Below, one piece after another: positions 1 through 11,213 of a DNA stretch of 64,000 nt (position 1 is its first letter; every line of letters starts with the position of its first letter). Both the position numbers and the translations under genes were made by a program. The notes beneath the pieces are model-generated. The model was not told the origin of the DNA. It made no database searches and saw only the letters and a program-made list of their open reading frames with translations. Source of the DNA: Mesostigma viride (taxonomy: Eukaryota > Streptophyta > Mesostigmatophyceae > Mesostigmatales > Mesostigmataceae); assembly GCA_009746045.1 (NCBI GenBank), contig RPFO01000288.1, forward strand, positions 661,855-725,854. Reading direction: 5' to 3'.

Positions 1-327
1 CACCTGCATCCCCCCCCCCCCGAGCCTGTCCCAGTTCCAGCCCACACATCCCGTATCATCCCCCGACTGCCCCCCTTACATCGCCCGATCTTCACCCAAC
101 TCTTGAAGGTGCCTTCCCCTTGTGTTCCACCATGACAGTGCTGCACATCCACCCCCCTGCATGCCTCCCTGCCAGCACAACGACGCCCCCTGCTCCGCTT
201 ACTTCCCCCTTCACCAGGCACCACACTCAACCGTCCATCTTCCCCCCCAAACCCTCCCCTTTGTCCCCCCCCCCCTTATTACGCCCTCTTACCCCCCTTT
301 ACCTCCCCTTACCCCCCCCCCCCTTAC
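1..327. other. C-rich sequence, intron of the serine hydrolase gene
   Basis: Pyrimidine-rich sequence downstream of the donor at 327 of the minus-strand serine hydrolase gene. I see no exon in it; open frames here on either strand are proline-rich low complexity. Confidence 0.5.
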
Positions 328-3300
328 CCAAGCGCGAACGGCCGCGGGTTCCTGCGCGTGCGCTTCTGGGGGCGTGTGAACAGGCGCAGAGTGCTCTCCC
401 GGAATATGCGCACGCCGCTGGCCGGGTCGCGCCCGCCGTTGAGCAGCATGGCCGCAAACTGGGGCAAGAGGAGGGGCAAGAGGAGGGCAAGAGGAGGGGC
501 AAGGGGAGGGGCAAGGGGAGAGCAAGGGGAGGGGCAAGAGGGAATATGGCGGCAGACAACGCGCTATTGAGACGCATGGCCACAAACAGGTACGGGCCGC
601 AATTGGGAGAGGGGGGGGGGGAGTGGCAGCGTATGTTCAGACAAAGCCGGTGCACTGATGAAGCCAAGGTGGCCGTAAACTTCGGGGGACGGGGGCAATG
701 AGAGGGAAGCGGGGGAGCGTTAAACAACACACCCGCGACGGATGAGCAGCATGGACACAAACTGGTGGGGGTGAACACAAGGAGTGGGAAGGGGGCTTGC
801 ATACAGGCAGGGACGGCGGTAGCAGTCATCTCGTGGCATGGGGTTCTCGCTTGCGGAGATGGCGATCGGAGATTGGCCAAAACAACCACGAACCCGAACT
901 GCATCGACTGCTCATGCCTAGGACGGTTGGCCTCACAATGCTCCGCAGGCCAATGACAGAGAAGAGAGGCATCTATAATAAGCTTAACAGCACCACATAG
1001 TGCACCAGCGAGTTTAACACCTAGCATACTCGCCAGCACACCCGCGCGCGCCACCCTTGTCACTGACGTCACGGCCTGTCGGACACCCACGTGCATTACC
1101 CTTTGGTAACCCACATGTGCACCCTATTTCCGTGCCTATAGGGCACCACAAGTAAACCAGCCAGCATAATTTTCACCCTTTGGCAACCCACATGCGCATG
1201 GTCCCTGTAACGATAAAACTACAGTGAACGACGCACCTTGCCGATGTCTCGACCCGTGGAGAAGACGCCCGCGTGGCCCGCGACTCCGCCCATCGCGTAG
1301 GCGTTCGGATCGTGCACTGTGGGGTGGGGTGGTGACAGTGGATGATATAGGTGTGAGGAGTCGTTATTGCAAGGGGCTGATAGCAGTCAGCGCCCATTGT
1401 TGTGCGCATTCGGGTCGTGCAGTGTGGGGTGGGTGGTAGGACCGTCAGGCAAAGTGTGTGGATAAACAACGTGAGCGGAGGAACCGTGTTGTGGAGGATG
1501 GATGGAGGAGGAACCGTGTTGTGGAGGATGGATGGATGGCACGAGGCCCTCATCCACTTACGCATACTCAAGTCGAGCACTTGTGGTAAATTGGGTGGGG
1601 TGGGCAGCATGGGTGCAGTGGTATACAGAGGGGTCGGTGATGGACAGGTGGCAGCGGGGCACCTTCCCCCAGAAGTCTGGTTGTTACTGGAGGACGAGCA
1701 ACAAGGGCAGGGCATGGGCCCATCGTGCCAGCTGGCGCCAGAAGCTTTCCAGCACCAACGTGGAGGCTGCAGTGCACGGCATGGCTAGAAGGGGTCGCCT
1801 CACAATCCTGGCGGCTCTGCAAGGTTTATTTCCAGGCCAGCAAAAGGGCTTGTTGGTAGCGCAGCGCACCCTTGCAACACCTCCTCCCACCTTCTGCTCC
1901 ACAGCAGCCGCTTGCGTGTGGCCCTATTGGTAGCTGCCTCACCCCCCTCACCTTCCCCCCACAGCAGCCGCTTGCGTGTGGCCCTATTGGTAGCTGCCTC
2001 ACCCCCTCACCTTCCCCCCACAGCAGCCGCTTGCGTGTGGCCCTATTGGTAGCTGCCTCACCCCCCCTCACCTTCCCCCACAGCAGCCGCTTGCGTGTGG
2101 CCCTATTGGTAGCTGCCTCACCCCCCCTCACCTTCCCCTCACAGCAGCTGCTTGCGTGTGGCCCTATTGGTAGCTGCCTCACCAACCCTCACCTTCCCCC
2201 CACAGCAGCTGCTTGCGTGTGGCCCTATTGGTAGCTGCCTCACCCCCCCTCACCTTCCCCTCACAGCAGCCGCTTGCGTGTGGCCCTATTGGTAGCTGCC
2301 TCACCCCCTCACCTTCCCCCACAGCAGCCGCTTGCGTGTGGCCCTATTGGTAGCTGCCTCACCCCCCCTCACCTTCCCCCCACAGCAGCTGCTTGCGTGT
2401 GGCCCTATTGGTAGCTGCCTCACCCCCCCTCACCTTCCCCTCACAGCAGCTGCTTGCGTGTGGCCCTATTGGTAGCTGCCTCACCCCCTCACCTTCCCCC
2501 CACAGCAGCTGCTTGCGTGTGGCCCTATTGGTAGCTGCCTCACCCCCCTCACCTTCCCCTCACAGCAGCCGCTTGCGTGTGGCCCTATTGGTAGCTGCCT
2601 CACCCCCCCTCACCTTCCCCTCACAGCAGCCGCTTGCGTGTGGCCCTATTGGTAGCTGCCTCACCCCCCCTCACCTTCCCCCCACAGCAGCCGCTTGCGG
2701 AAGGACTTGTCGATCTCAGTGGGGACCACCCGCTCGTTGAAGACCAGCTCCGCCACCGCGCGGAAGCCCGTGTCCACCATGCGCAGCTGGTCACGGGAGC
2801 AAGGGTGTGGGGGGGGGAGCAATAGTAGGGTGTGCATCCAGCGTGATGGCGCACGTGTGGTGGACGCCCGTGTCTACCATGCGCAGCTGGGCATCCTTCA
2901 AGGTGGAGGTGCAGTAATGCTGGAGGGGGGGAGGGTAGCCCAGGGTTTGTCAGTGTGATCATGGCGTATAGCTAGCGTCCGCCACGCTCAGCTGGGCAGC
3001 AGGTGCAAGGGGGGAGAACAGCCGTGCGCAACCAGGGGGGAACAGAGGAGCGGAGGTTGTCCGTGCCATGCTGGCGCATGCCTACCTGGATGCGAGCGAC
3101 TGGGGGACGGGTGGGCTGTGGTGGACGTTCGTGCTATGATGGCCAAGGCGACAGTAGCTGTCATCCGTGACAAGATGATGGGAATGCGTTGTATATCGGA
3201 TAAATGCTAGGCAGCCCGCCATAACAGTCAGCCAGATTTGAAAAAGGAAAAGTTGGGGGGTTAGCCGTGGGGGCGAAGGGGGACATGCTGGAGACTGTTA

Positions 3301-6300
3301 GTTAGCGTTCTGTCAACTAAACCCCATCTCAAACAAAGCCCCTGATTAGTAACACCTGTGTTAGTTACACGTGTCCAGACTCGTGCCGTGCGTTCTTACA
3401 TGCTATTGTAATTTGTGTACGTTATTCGTTTCCACAATTCGTTTTCGTTATTTGTTGCTGCCATGTGTTCTTGCTACCCAGGGCTACCGGCGGGGATCCC
3501 CCTTACTGTACTGCGCTCACTGGCTGAACGTGTAGTCATTGACAGGTAGTCTCCCTTGATCGAAATCCTACATAGAAGGAATCCTTATCTTCAAGGAAAG
3601 CCTATCGAGCGAGAGACCTGCACCCACCGGCTGGAAGATGTGCTTCTTGGCGAACACGTCAAGGCGGAAGCCCGTCACACGCTCCACCAGCGCGCCCAGC
3701 ACCAGCATCGACAGGTCACTGTAGCGGCACTGGCCTGGGTAGTACCACAGCTTGTCCGCGTAGATGAAGTCCAGCACCTGGCCGATGGCGCACCAACACA
3801 ACGTGGGCATCATGGGCGATGGCGGCGTGCTTACACAAGGTGAGCACCATGGGCGATGATGGCGGCAGATGCGCTCACTCGCTGCTTGCTGTAATGCACG
3901 CCTACAGCACACGGGGACAGAGAAAAAACCAGGGGGGCACTCCTTGCTCACCTGCAGCACAGACGAGAGCGTGCCCACAGGCTGCAAGGTACAATTACGG
4001 AACACAGACGCAAGTGCCTCAGGCGCGCACCCTGCTCACCTGCTGCTTTGTGCGTAGGCCCAGGTCGTAAAAGTGGTAGAACTCGCGCAGGCCGCTGGTG
4101 TGGGTCAGCAGCTGCCGCACGGTCACGCCCCCCTTGCCATTCTGCTGGAACTCGGGGATGTGGCGGCACACGCGGTCGTCCAGGTCTGGCACGCGGCACA
4201 ACCACGGGCGCGCATGCACACAGCACGCGGTGAACAGGGATGAGGGGGCCAGGTCTGGCACGCGGCACAAACACGGGCGCATGTGCATGCATGAGCAGCA
4301 CGCAAGGGATGGGCCGGCGCACAGGCGGTTGTTGCCACAGCGACCAGGCATGCCAACCCACATGAAACGCGCAACCCACATCGCACTGTCTTATTGTTGG
4401 TGTGCGTTCAACAGACCATTGCAGGCATGACAACAAGCCGACAGCCTGCCTCCCCACTGTCAACAGCTGGATGCAGAACAGCTGCCCACACTTTGCCCTC
4501 CCGCCCTCTCCTTGTTTCGGTCATGTTGACATTATGGCACAAGCAGGTCCTTGCGCACGCAACATCCGGGCACACCCGTGCAGCTCTCCATGCCCTGCCG
4601 CGCACGGCCACATCGTGGGGACGCATCGATCAAGTCTGGCGACAAATGGATCCGGTCTGGCTGGTACAAGGTCCGGCAACTGTTGGGTACCAACAACCTG
4701 ATGCTGGCGTACCGACCACGCTGCACTGGTCACGCATCCGTCACACAACCATCAGGCCATGCCTCTAGTCTACCATGATGCTGGCGTACCGACCACGCTG
4801 CACTGGTCACGCATCCGTCACACAACCATCAGGCCATGCCTCCAGTCTACCATGATGCTGGCGTACCGATCATGCCGCACTCATAGAGGATCATGATGGA
4901 CGGCGTGGTCACAAGGATCTGTGGGACAGGCCATAGGGCAGGGGGGGAGGGGACCGAAAGCAGGGGCAGGGGGCAAGGCGGAGAATGGCCGCAAGAGGAT
5001 GGGAGATCCGAGAGGATACGCGTGTGAGGGTGGGCATGAAAGCCAAGGTGCGTGAGGGTGGGCATGAATGCCAAGGTGCGTGAGGGTGGGCATGAATGCC
5101 AAGGTGCGTGAGGGTGGGCATGAATGCCAAGGTGCGTGAGGGTGGGCATGAATGCCAAGGTGCGTGAGGGTGGGCATGAATGCCAAGGTGCGTGAGGGTG
5201 GGCATGAATGCCAAGGTGCGTGAGGGTGGGCATGAATGCCAAGGTGCGTGAGAGGGTGGGCATGAATGCCAAGGTGCGTGAGAGGGTGGGCATGAATGCC
5301 AAAGGTTGCAGCGTCAAGGCTAGTGAGGGGGGGGGGGGGCGTGGAGGTCGGGGCACTTCTGAGCGGCCGATGGCAACATGGTCAAGTACAACCAGGGCTG
5401 TGACTGTGAATGCTTCCACCAGCAAACAGCTGCTCTTCTTTCAACGTCACTGGCCTCCCCTCACCAGGACCGCACCAGGTCCCCCCTCGAGTGGACCGCA
5501 CATACTGCACCAGTGAACCAGCTACTTATGTAACTGCATGCCTCGGTTGCAAGATCGCGGCGCATGAGTGAGGGCCACACGTGCAGCTTACAATGCCGGT
5601 GCTGCTGGAACAATCATATTCGCCGGCGCGTGCCCATGCTGCTGGAACCGTGTGCTGAATATCATCTACCCAGCATGACATGATGGCGCAGGTGGCGGGG
5701 TAGCGTTGCCGGCCTGGCTCGCATGCTTGGCGTGTAACTCCTTCATTCGTGGCATTTTTGATATCCAGCACGCGTCACGGATGAGCTGTTGCCTGCGCAC
5801 GCGTCATGGATTAGCTGTTGCCTGCCTACGCGTCATGCATTTAGCTGCTGCCTGGCTACGCGTCATGCATTAGCTGTTGCCTGCGCACGCGTCATGCATT
5901 AGCTGCTGCCTGCGCATGCGTCATGCATTCATTAGCTGTTGCCTGGCCACGCGTCATGGATTAGCTGCTGCATGGCCACGCGTCATGGATTAGCCGTTGC
6001 CTGCGCACGCGTCATGCATTAGCTGCTGCCTGCGCATGCGTCATGCATTAGCTGTTGCCTGGCCACGCGTCATGGATTAGCTGCTGCCTGGCCACGCGCC
6101 ATGGATGAGCTATTTCCAGCCCACCTCGGCGAGGGAGGCCGCTTGCCTATATAGATACACATTCATGCGCTGGTTGTCTCCTTGATCCATGTGCATGTGC
6201 TTGTGCTCCCTAGACAGCAGCATGGGCCCACCTCTGTGAGCAAGCCACGTGCTTCGATTACATATGCTTGTAATCCCTGCATCCGCGTGCTGGCGCACGG

Positions 6301-9118
6301 CTGGGTGAGGGATGCCGCATACTCGCGCGCATCATCCCTTGCTGCTTCCTCCGTACCTTAGTCAGGGAGGCCACATCCCAGATGGAGTCTTCCGTCACCT
6401 GGCGCGTGGAGTGGCTGCCGACACTCGCACAGAGCAACGGGGGGGTTGGGGGAGGGAAGAAGGGCCGTGAGCGCATGTACCAGAATGCAAACATCAGCGC
6501 TGCCGCAAATAAACCAGGAAGCACACGAAACTAGCATGCACCCGACAACAAGCAGAAAAACCCACAAGCGTGCACGCATCCACGCAGCCCGCCCGCACAT
6601 CACAGCACAGCGCCACAGGGTCCACAACCTGGTGACGGGTGGGAGTAGCCAGACCTGGCGACGGGTGGGGGTGGCGACGGGCCGACACATGGCACTATAA
6701 TCAGCCCACACACGGCCCAAGGTAGGCCGAGGGCAGTCCAAAGCACTAACTAGGCGGCCATCCGCGTGCACTCAGTAGGTGAGATGTGTGCAACCAGTTA
6801 CTACGTGTGTCCATGCGCTTGCACTCACTACACCCCCACCCACGCGTTTAAGATTCCCAGGTTTAAGATCTTGAGACCCTGGATTTTGAAATTTCAGGTT
6901 TAAGATCGCAGGGCTGGTTTTGGGCTAAAGATCTTAAAGTAGGTACAAATGGCTGGTCAGTGGTGACGTGTGCTACCACTTACTATGTGGGTCCATGCGC
7001 TTGCACTCACTAGGTGTACATGCCGTAGGCTGTGATTCGTGCGCAGACGGGACGTGCCAGGTGGCAGCGGTCGAAGATGCCCACGGGTCGGAGGCAGGTC
7101 GCAGGAGCACGCCGCGGCCCGGTGGAGCGACGGACGGGCGGGCGGGCAGGTGGGCGGACAGACAGATGGATGGACGGAGGGAGGGAGGGAGGGAGGGAGG
7201 GAGGGAGGGAGGGAGGGAGGGAGGGAGGGAGGGAAGGAGGGAGGGAGGGAGGGAGGGAGGGAGGGAGGGAGGGAGGAGAGGAGGGAGGGAGGGGGGGGAG
7301 GGAGGGAGGGAGGGAGGGAGGGAGGGAGGAGGGAGGGAGGGAGGGAGGGAGGGAGGGAGGGAGGGAGGGAGGGAGGGAGGGAGGGAGGGAGGGAGGGAGG
7401 GAGGGAGGGAGGGAGGGAGGGAGGGGGGGGAGGGAGGGACGGAGGGAGGGAGGGGGGGGGGGGGGGGGGGGGGGTGGGTGGGTGGGTGGGTGGGTGGGTG
7501 GGTGGGGGGGGGGGGGGATGGGTGGATGGATGGATGGATGGATGGATGGATGCGCACGCACGAACAGGTGGGTAGCTGGGTGGCGACCGGTCACCCAAAA
7601 GGTGGCAAGCAGCCAACATCAACCCACGCACTCCGCCACGGGTGGGGACAAGCGTGGCAACCGGCGAGCCAATTAGCAAAACATGGCACCACCACCACCG
7701 TGGGGAGCACGGGATGCGCCGACGGGCATCCAACAAGTTGCTACGAGTGCTCATGACAAAATAATGCCGTCCTTGTTGCAAGAGCAGGGCATTCTTGTCG
7801 TGCAGGCCGGCAGCACCAACACCCGCATCAGCACATCGCTGGAGAGCAAAGCCAGAATATTCATACAAACCAGACGACGCGCGCACATGTTTGGTGCACA
7901 CACACGTCACATGGTCCCCCCGCATGTACGCCAACCCAAGCGGCGGCGTGGCTCCCACCACATGTGTGGCAGCGCATGGCATTGGCAGCCGACATGTGCG
8001 CGCACCGATTTGCACGTGCGCGCATGGGAGTGGTGGGCCAGAGGGATGGGAACGTGGCTGCCTGGCCCACGAGTCCAGACACAGCCACAGCCGGCGTGGG
8101 GATAAGAGGGCAGCTGGAGGAGATTTGGAGATGGCGGCCCTGATCAGATGGGTGATGGCTTGTTTGTGCCTCGCATGTAAGCGATGCCATGCCTGTGCCT
8201 TTTGGCGAGGCGCGGACCACCACGAGTTCCATACACCGGTGAGGGCATACTGTAACGAAGCGACGCCCTACCTTTGGCGATGCAGGGCGAGCTCTTGGTC
8301 CCAAACGCAACCACCCCGCCCGGGAAAACGCGATCGGAGAGCGCCTGCAGGGGAGTGCGCAGGTGGGCATGATTGTGGGGACCCAAAGTGTGGGCAAGGA
8401 TGGGGGTAGAGTGCTCATCATGATGAGGGTTGAGGGTGTCGATGAGGGTTGAGGGTGTCGATGAGGGTTGAGGGTGTCGATGAGGGTTGAGGGTGTCGAT
8501 GAGGGTTGAGGGTGTCGATGAGGGTTGAGGGTGTCGATGAGGGTTGAGGGTGTCGATGAGGGTTGAGGGTGTCGATGAGGGTTGAGGATGTCGATGAGGG
8601 TTGAGGGTGTCGATGAGGGTTGAGGGTGTCAATGAGGGTTGAGGGTGTCGATGAGGGTTGAGGGTGTCGATGAGGGTTGAGGGTGTCGATGAGGGTTGAG
8701 GGTGTCGATGAGGGTTGAGGGTGTCGATGAGGGTTGAGGGTGTCGATGAGGGTTGAGGGTGTCGATGGTGATGAAAGAGGGGGCGGGTGGGGGATTAATA
8801 ATACACGGTGAGGGTGCCAGAACTAGGCGGGCAGGGGAAAGGGGGGGGGGCAGCGATTATGATGGGGAGACGCCGCGAGTGCACGGCACCGATGGGGTGA
8901 GAGACGCAGCGAGTACAGGTTGGGAAGCCGCCGACCGTCCGCTTCCACATCACGTGGGCACAGCAACCACCCATGCAGGACCTGAGGGCAATAAGGAGGT
9001 CACTGCGCCCACGTTATGCGGTAGCTGGGGGACATGGGTAACCCGTGGGGGGGGGGGGGGCCGCGGCGGCGGCGGCGGCGGCGGTGGTGGTGGTGGTGGT
9101 GGTGGTGGTGGTGGCGGC

Positions 9119-9150
<32 letters not shown>

Positions 9151-10243
9151 AGCGGCGGCAGCGGCGGCGGCGGTGGTGGTGGTGGTGGTGGTGGTGGTGG
9201 TGGTGGTGGTGGTGGTGGTGGTGGTGGTGGTGGTGGTGGTGGTGGTGGTGGTGGTGGTGGCGGCGGCGGCGGCGGCGGTCGTGGTGGCACAAGACCAATT
9301 GTGAATCAACAACTGAGACCATATGCCACCCTACGCCACCACATGCCAAGTTGTGGCACAATGTGAAAAGAAACAGTAAACTTCTTCAATGTTGGCAAAT
9401 TTTCTGTGAAACAAGGGTCCCGTTGCTACGTGCTTGGGTGGACTGTTGACAGCTCTTGAGCCCTTGTGCTTTCGTGCAATTGTGCCCTAATGCCCTTGTG
9501 CCCTTGTGCCTTCTGCCCTCCTGTCCCACATGACACCTGGCACACCCCAAAAAGTGCCATGGTCATGTGGGGGTGCCCTTTTGGGGAGTTCATGGCAGGG
9601 CTCAACCAACTAGAGCAGCCTCCCTCGCAACCGCCACAGGCCTAGTCCACGCCCCCTGCACTCCCAACAGAGGCGCTCATTCACTAGAGTTTTTAAGCCC
9701 TTATCTTCTTGATTCCCTGCCACTCCCTACAAATGTACCCTCTCCTCCCATCCTACTCCGCCTCTCCTCACACCCTGCTCCGCCGCTGCATGTGCTGGGT
9801 TCAGAGTGGTGTAGCAACTCTGCCCTCGCAGCCCTGTGCTCGCGACTTGTACTTCCAAACGTGAGATGGCATCAGGTGCGAACAATTCAAACCTGTCGCA
9901 CGTCACACAATTACAACATTCCGGTAATTGCATCCTGGAACAGGGCACATGCCATACTGAATTTCACTTGCGCGCGTCAGCAATGCACCACATCTTCGAA
10001 GAACGATGCTGCGCGACGGGCAAGGATTTTAGCAACACGCCTGGACGCCAGCTGGGCAAGCGGATGCGCACATGCTCGGAAGTATCATTCAAAGCCACCC
10101 GTCATTTCTGGCACTTGATAACATTCAAAATTTGAGCGTGCGAGGCAAGCGTATTTATAGATGGACGAAATTCTCCCACGTACCTTGTACATAATCTCGC
10201 TGATCGTGAGAGGGAAGTCATCGCGGCTGTCCACGACGTTCAT
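328..10243 (-). CDS. Beta-lactamase-family (class C/PBP4*-like) serine hydrolase, multi-exon, 3' end beyond window
   Basis: Exons inferred on the minus strand: 10243-10184, 8344-8237, 6398-6357, 4918-4867, 4185-4040, 3981-3952, 3777-3628, 2786-2675, 1316-1237, 458-328. All phases agree, giving 303 codons plus two bases, and the last donor (GTAAGG) shows that the gene continues past the left edge. Family motifs appear in order: FPGGVVAFG (about residue 28), SLTK carrying the catalytic Ser-x-x-Lys (67-70), VRQLLTHTSGL (about 105-115), a YSDL tyrosine motif (usually YxN; about 165), VHDPNAYAMGGVAGHAGVF (about 234) and AAMLLNGG (about 262). The third active-site motif (HxG) should lie in the missing exons. 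The family comprises serine esterases and peptidases; the substrate is unknown. Exon 2 could instead end at 8272, but then the phase to exon 3 fails. Exon 1 (MNVVDSRDD...) is the weakest call. Introns hold many tandem repeats. Confidence 0.8.
1887..2697 (-). repeat. About 60-bp minisatellite, ~13 copies, containing exon end and 5' splice site
   Basis: Each unit on the minus strand reads ...CGGCTGCTGTGGGGGGAAG followed by GTGAGG and about 30 bp of intron. It therefore copies the last bases of the exon at 2786-2675 together with its donor. Copies differ in C-run length (unit about 59-62 bp). The array runs directly from the real exon boundary into the intron. Confidence 0.9.
4697..4866 (-). repeat. 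About 82-bp direct repeat, two copies plus partial, abutting an exon donor
   Basis: The unit starts near CTGGCGTACCGACCACGCTG and ends near ATGCCTC(C/T)AGTCTACC. The third, partial copy runs into the exon at 4918-4867, so the donor context TCG|GTACGCC is present three times on the minus strand (4866, about 4787 and about 4705). Confidence 0.8.
5023..5302. repeat. 28-bp minisatellite, about 10 copies
   Basis: Head-to-tail array with unit core GTGAGGGTGGGCATGAATGCC. It lies in the serine hydrolase intron between the exons at 6357 and 4918. The last two copies carry an extra GA, and the first copy has A for T. Confidence 0.9.
5765..6105. repeat. About 28-bp minisatellite, about 12 copies
   Basis: Imperfect repeat of ACGCGTCATGSATTAGCTG plus TTGCCTGS, in the same intron as the 28-bp array at 5.0 kb. 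Each copy contains an MluI-like ACGCGT or a one-base variant. Confidence 0.85.
6785..7013. repeat. Pair of ~50-bp direct repeats flanking an AT-richer 125-bp spacer
   Basis: TCCATGCGCTTGCACTCACT and neighbouring sequence occur at about 6786-6833 and 6962-7012. The spacer (6840-6955) holds three copies of a GTTTAAGATC-like word. This lies in a serine hydrolase intron; the origin is not clear. Confidence 0.5.
7167..7552. repeat. (GGGA)n / (GGGT)n / (GGAT)n compound microsatellite
   Basis: About 270 bp of GGGA tetramers with G-run interruptions, then (GGGT)n, a poly-G stretch and (GGAT)n. It sits in intron 2 of the minus-strand serine hydrolase, so the transcribed RNA is C-rich and the template strand is G-rich. 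The long GGREGG and PPSL open frames here are artefacts of the repeat. Confidence 0.95.
8408..8768. repeat. 19-bp minisatellite, about 19 copies
   Basis: Very regular array of GTCGATGAGGGTTGAGGGT with only a few single-base variants. It lies in intron 1 of the serine hydrolase, just upstream of the acceptor at 8345. Confidence 0.95.
9048..9285. repeat. (GGC)n / (GGT)n trinucleotide microsatellite
   Basis: Alternating blocks of GGC and GGT triplets over about 240 bp, in intron 1 of the serine hydrolase. Poly-Gly, poly-Val and poly-Trp open frames here are repeat artefacts. Confidence 0.95.
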
Positions 10244-11213
10244 TTCGATAAAATGCGGAAGCTAGCCTTGAATGTCCAACTCAACCTTACAGGACCTAAA
10301 TTTTTTAAGATTGAGCAGAATTGGGGGACTCTCGGATTTGCCTGGTGTAGCGTCGGCACGGCCGTGAAGCATGAAGGTTTTGACAATGCATCAGCCCCGA
10401 AAAACAAAGTGGTAATATTGCTAGGCAAAGTTTAATGGACTGGTTACGTCGCTTATGTCATCCGGACATAAGCGCAACATAATGCGGCGCTTCTAAACCC
10501 TATCACTGAACAACATTTTCCTGTCGCTGGTTGTACGCCAAAGCAGATAACATATTTCTGCTCTCAAGTTCTCTTCTGGATTGTGCAAACGCCTGGCACT
10601 TTGGCGTCCATTTAATCATCTCCTTCATGAAGCTTGACGACGCCTCATGTCCGCGTCGGATTTTTTATTGATGTAATGGGCAGCTCCGAAAGTGCTGCTC
10701 GCCTGCGAGGCGTGAAGCGATGGTCGATAGCGACCGTTTCCTTTACCTGCGCAAGTGCGAAGAGGGCTCAGTTTGTATCCGCCGGGGCCCGGGTGGCCGT
10801 TGACGGAAACGGACACGATGTTTCCCGCGCCTCTGTCACAGGTCACAACAATCAGCGACGGGAACCTGGCCGTTGCGTCGGTACAGCTGGTACGATCTGT
10901 CGTGTCGGAATCTGCGGTTGAAGGTTGTAGAGAAATTCGGGTCCTTTGGTTAATCGCAGATACTCTCGACACCAACGAAAGGTCGTGTATCGCAGATACT
11001 ATCGTGACTTCTGAGCCCTTCCCGCCATGGGGTCAGTCATGGCGGGCCGGGGTCGATTGTGACATTGTGACGTCCTACTGAGAGGCGATGCCACAGCAAT
11101 ATTCGCCTGGCATCCATACTTTTGTGATGTGCACTTGACATCTTGTATCTGTGGCATTTGCCCCATGCAGCGTATTATTTGGCATGCAGATGAGCATCGC
11201 CGGCGGTCTTGCA
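10244..11213. other. Intergenic region upstream of the serine hydrolase
   Basis: No open frame here matches a family I know. It separates the minus-strand serine hydrolase start (10243) from the plus-strand coiled-coil gene candidate and may hold both promoters. I see no clear TATA element or repeat. Confidence 0.4.

Noticed and set aside
1826-2740. Repetitive proteins on both strands across the 60-bp array
   Set aside because: Open frames of the donor-containing minisatellite; only a possible exonised product is considered, under findings.
6957-8015. 352-residue and other Pro/Ser or Gly/Arg frames
   Set aside because: These are translations of the (GGGA)n tract in an intron; no conserved domain.
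8753-9449. Poly-Gly/Val/Trp frames
   Set aside because: Translations of the GGC/GGT microsatellite.
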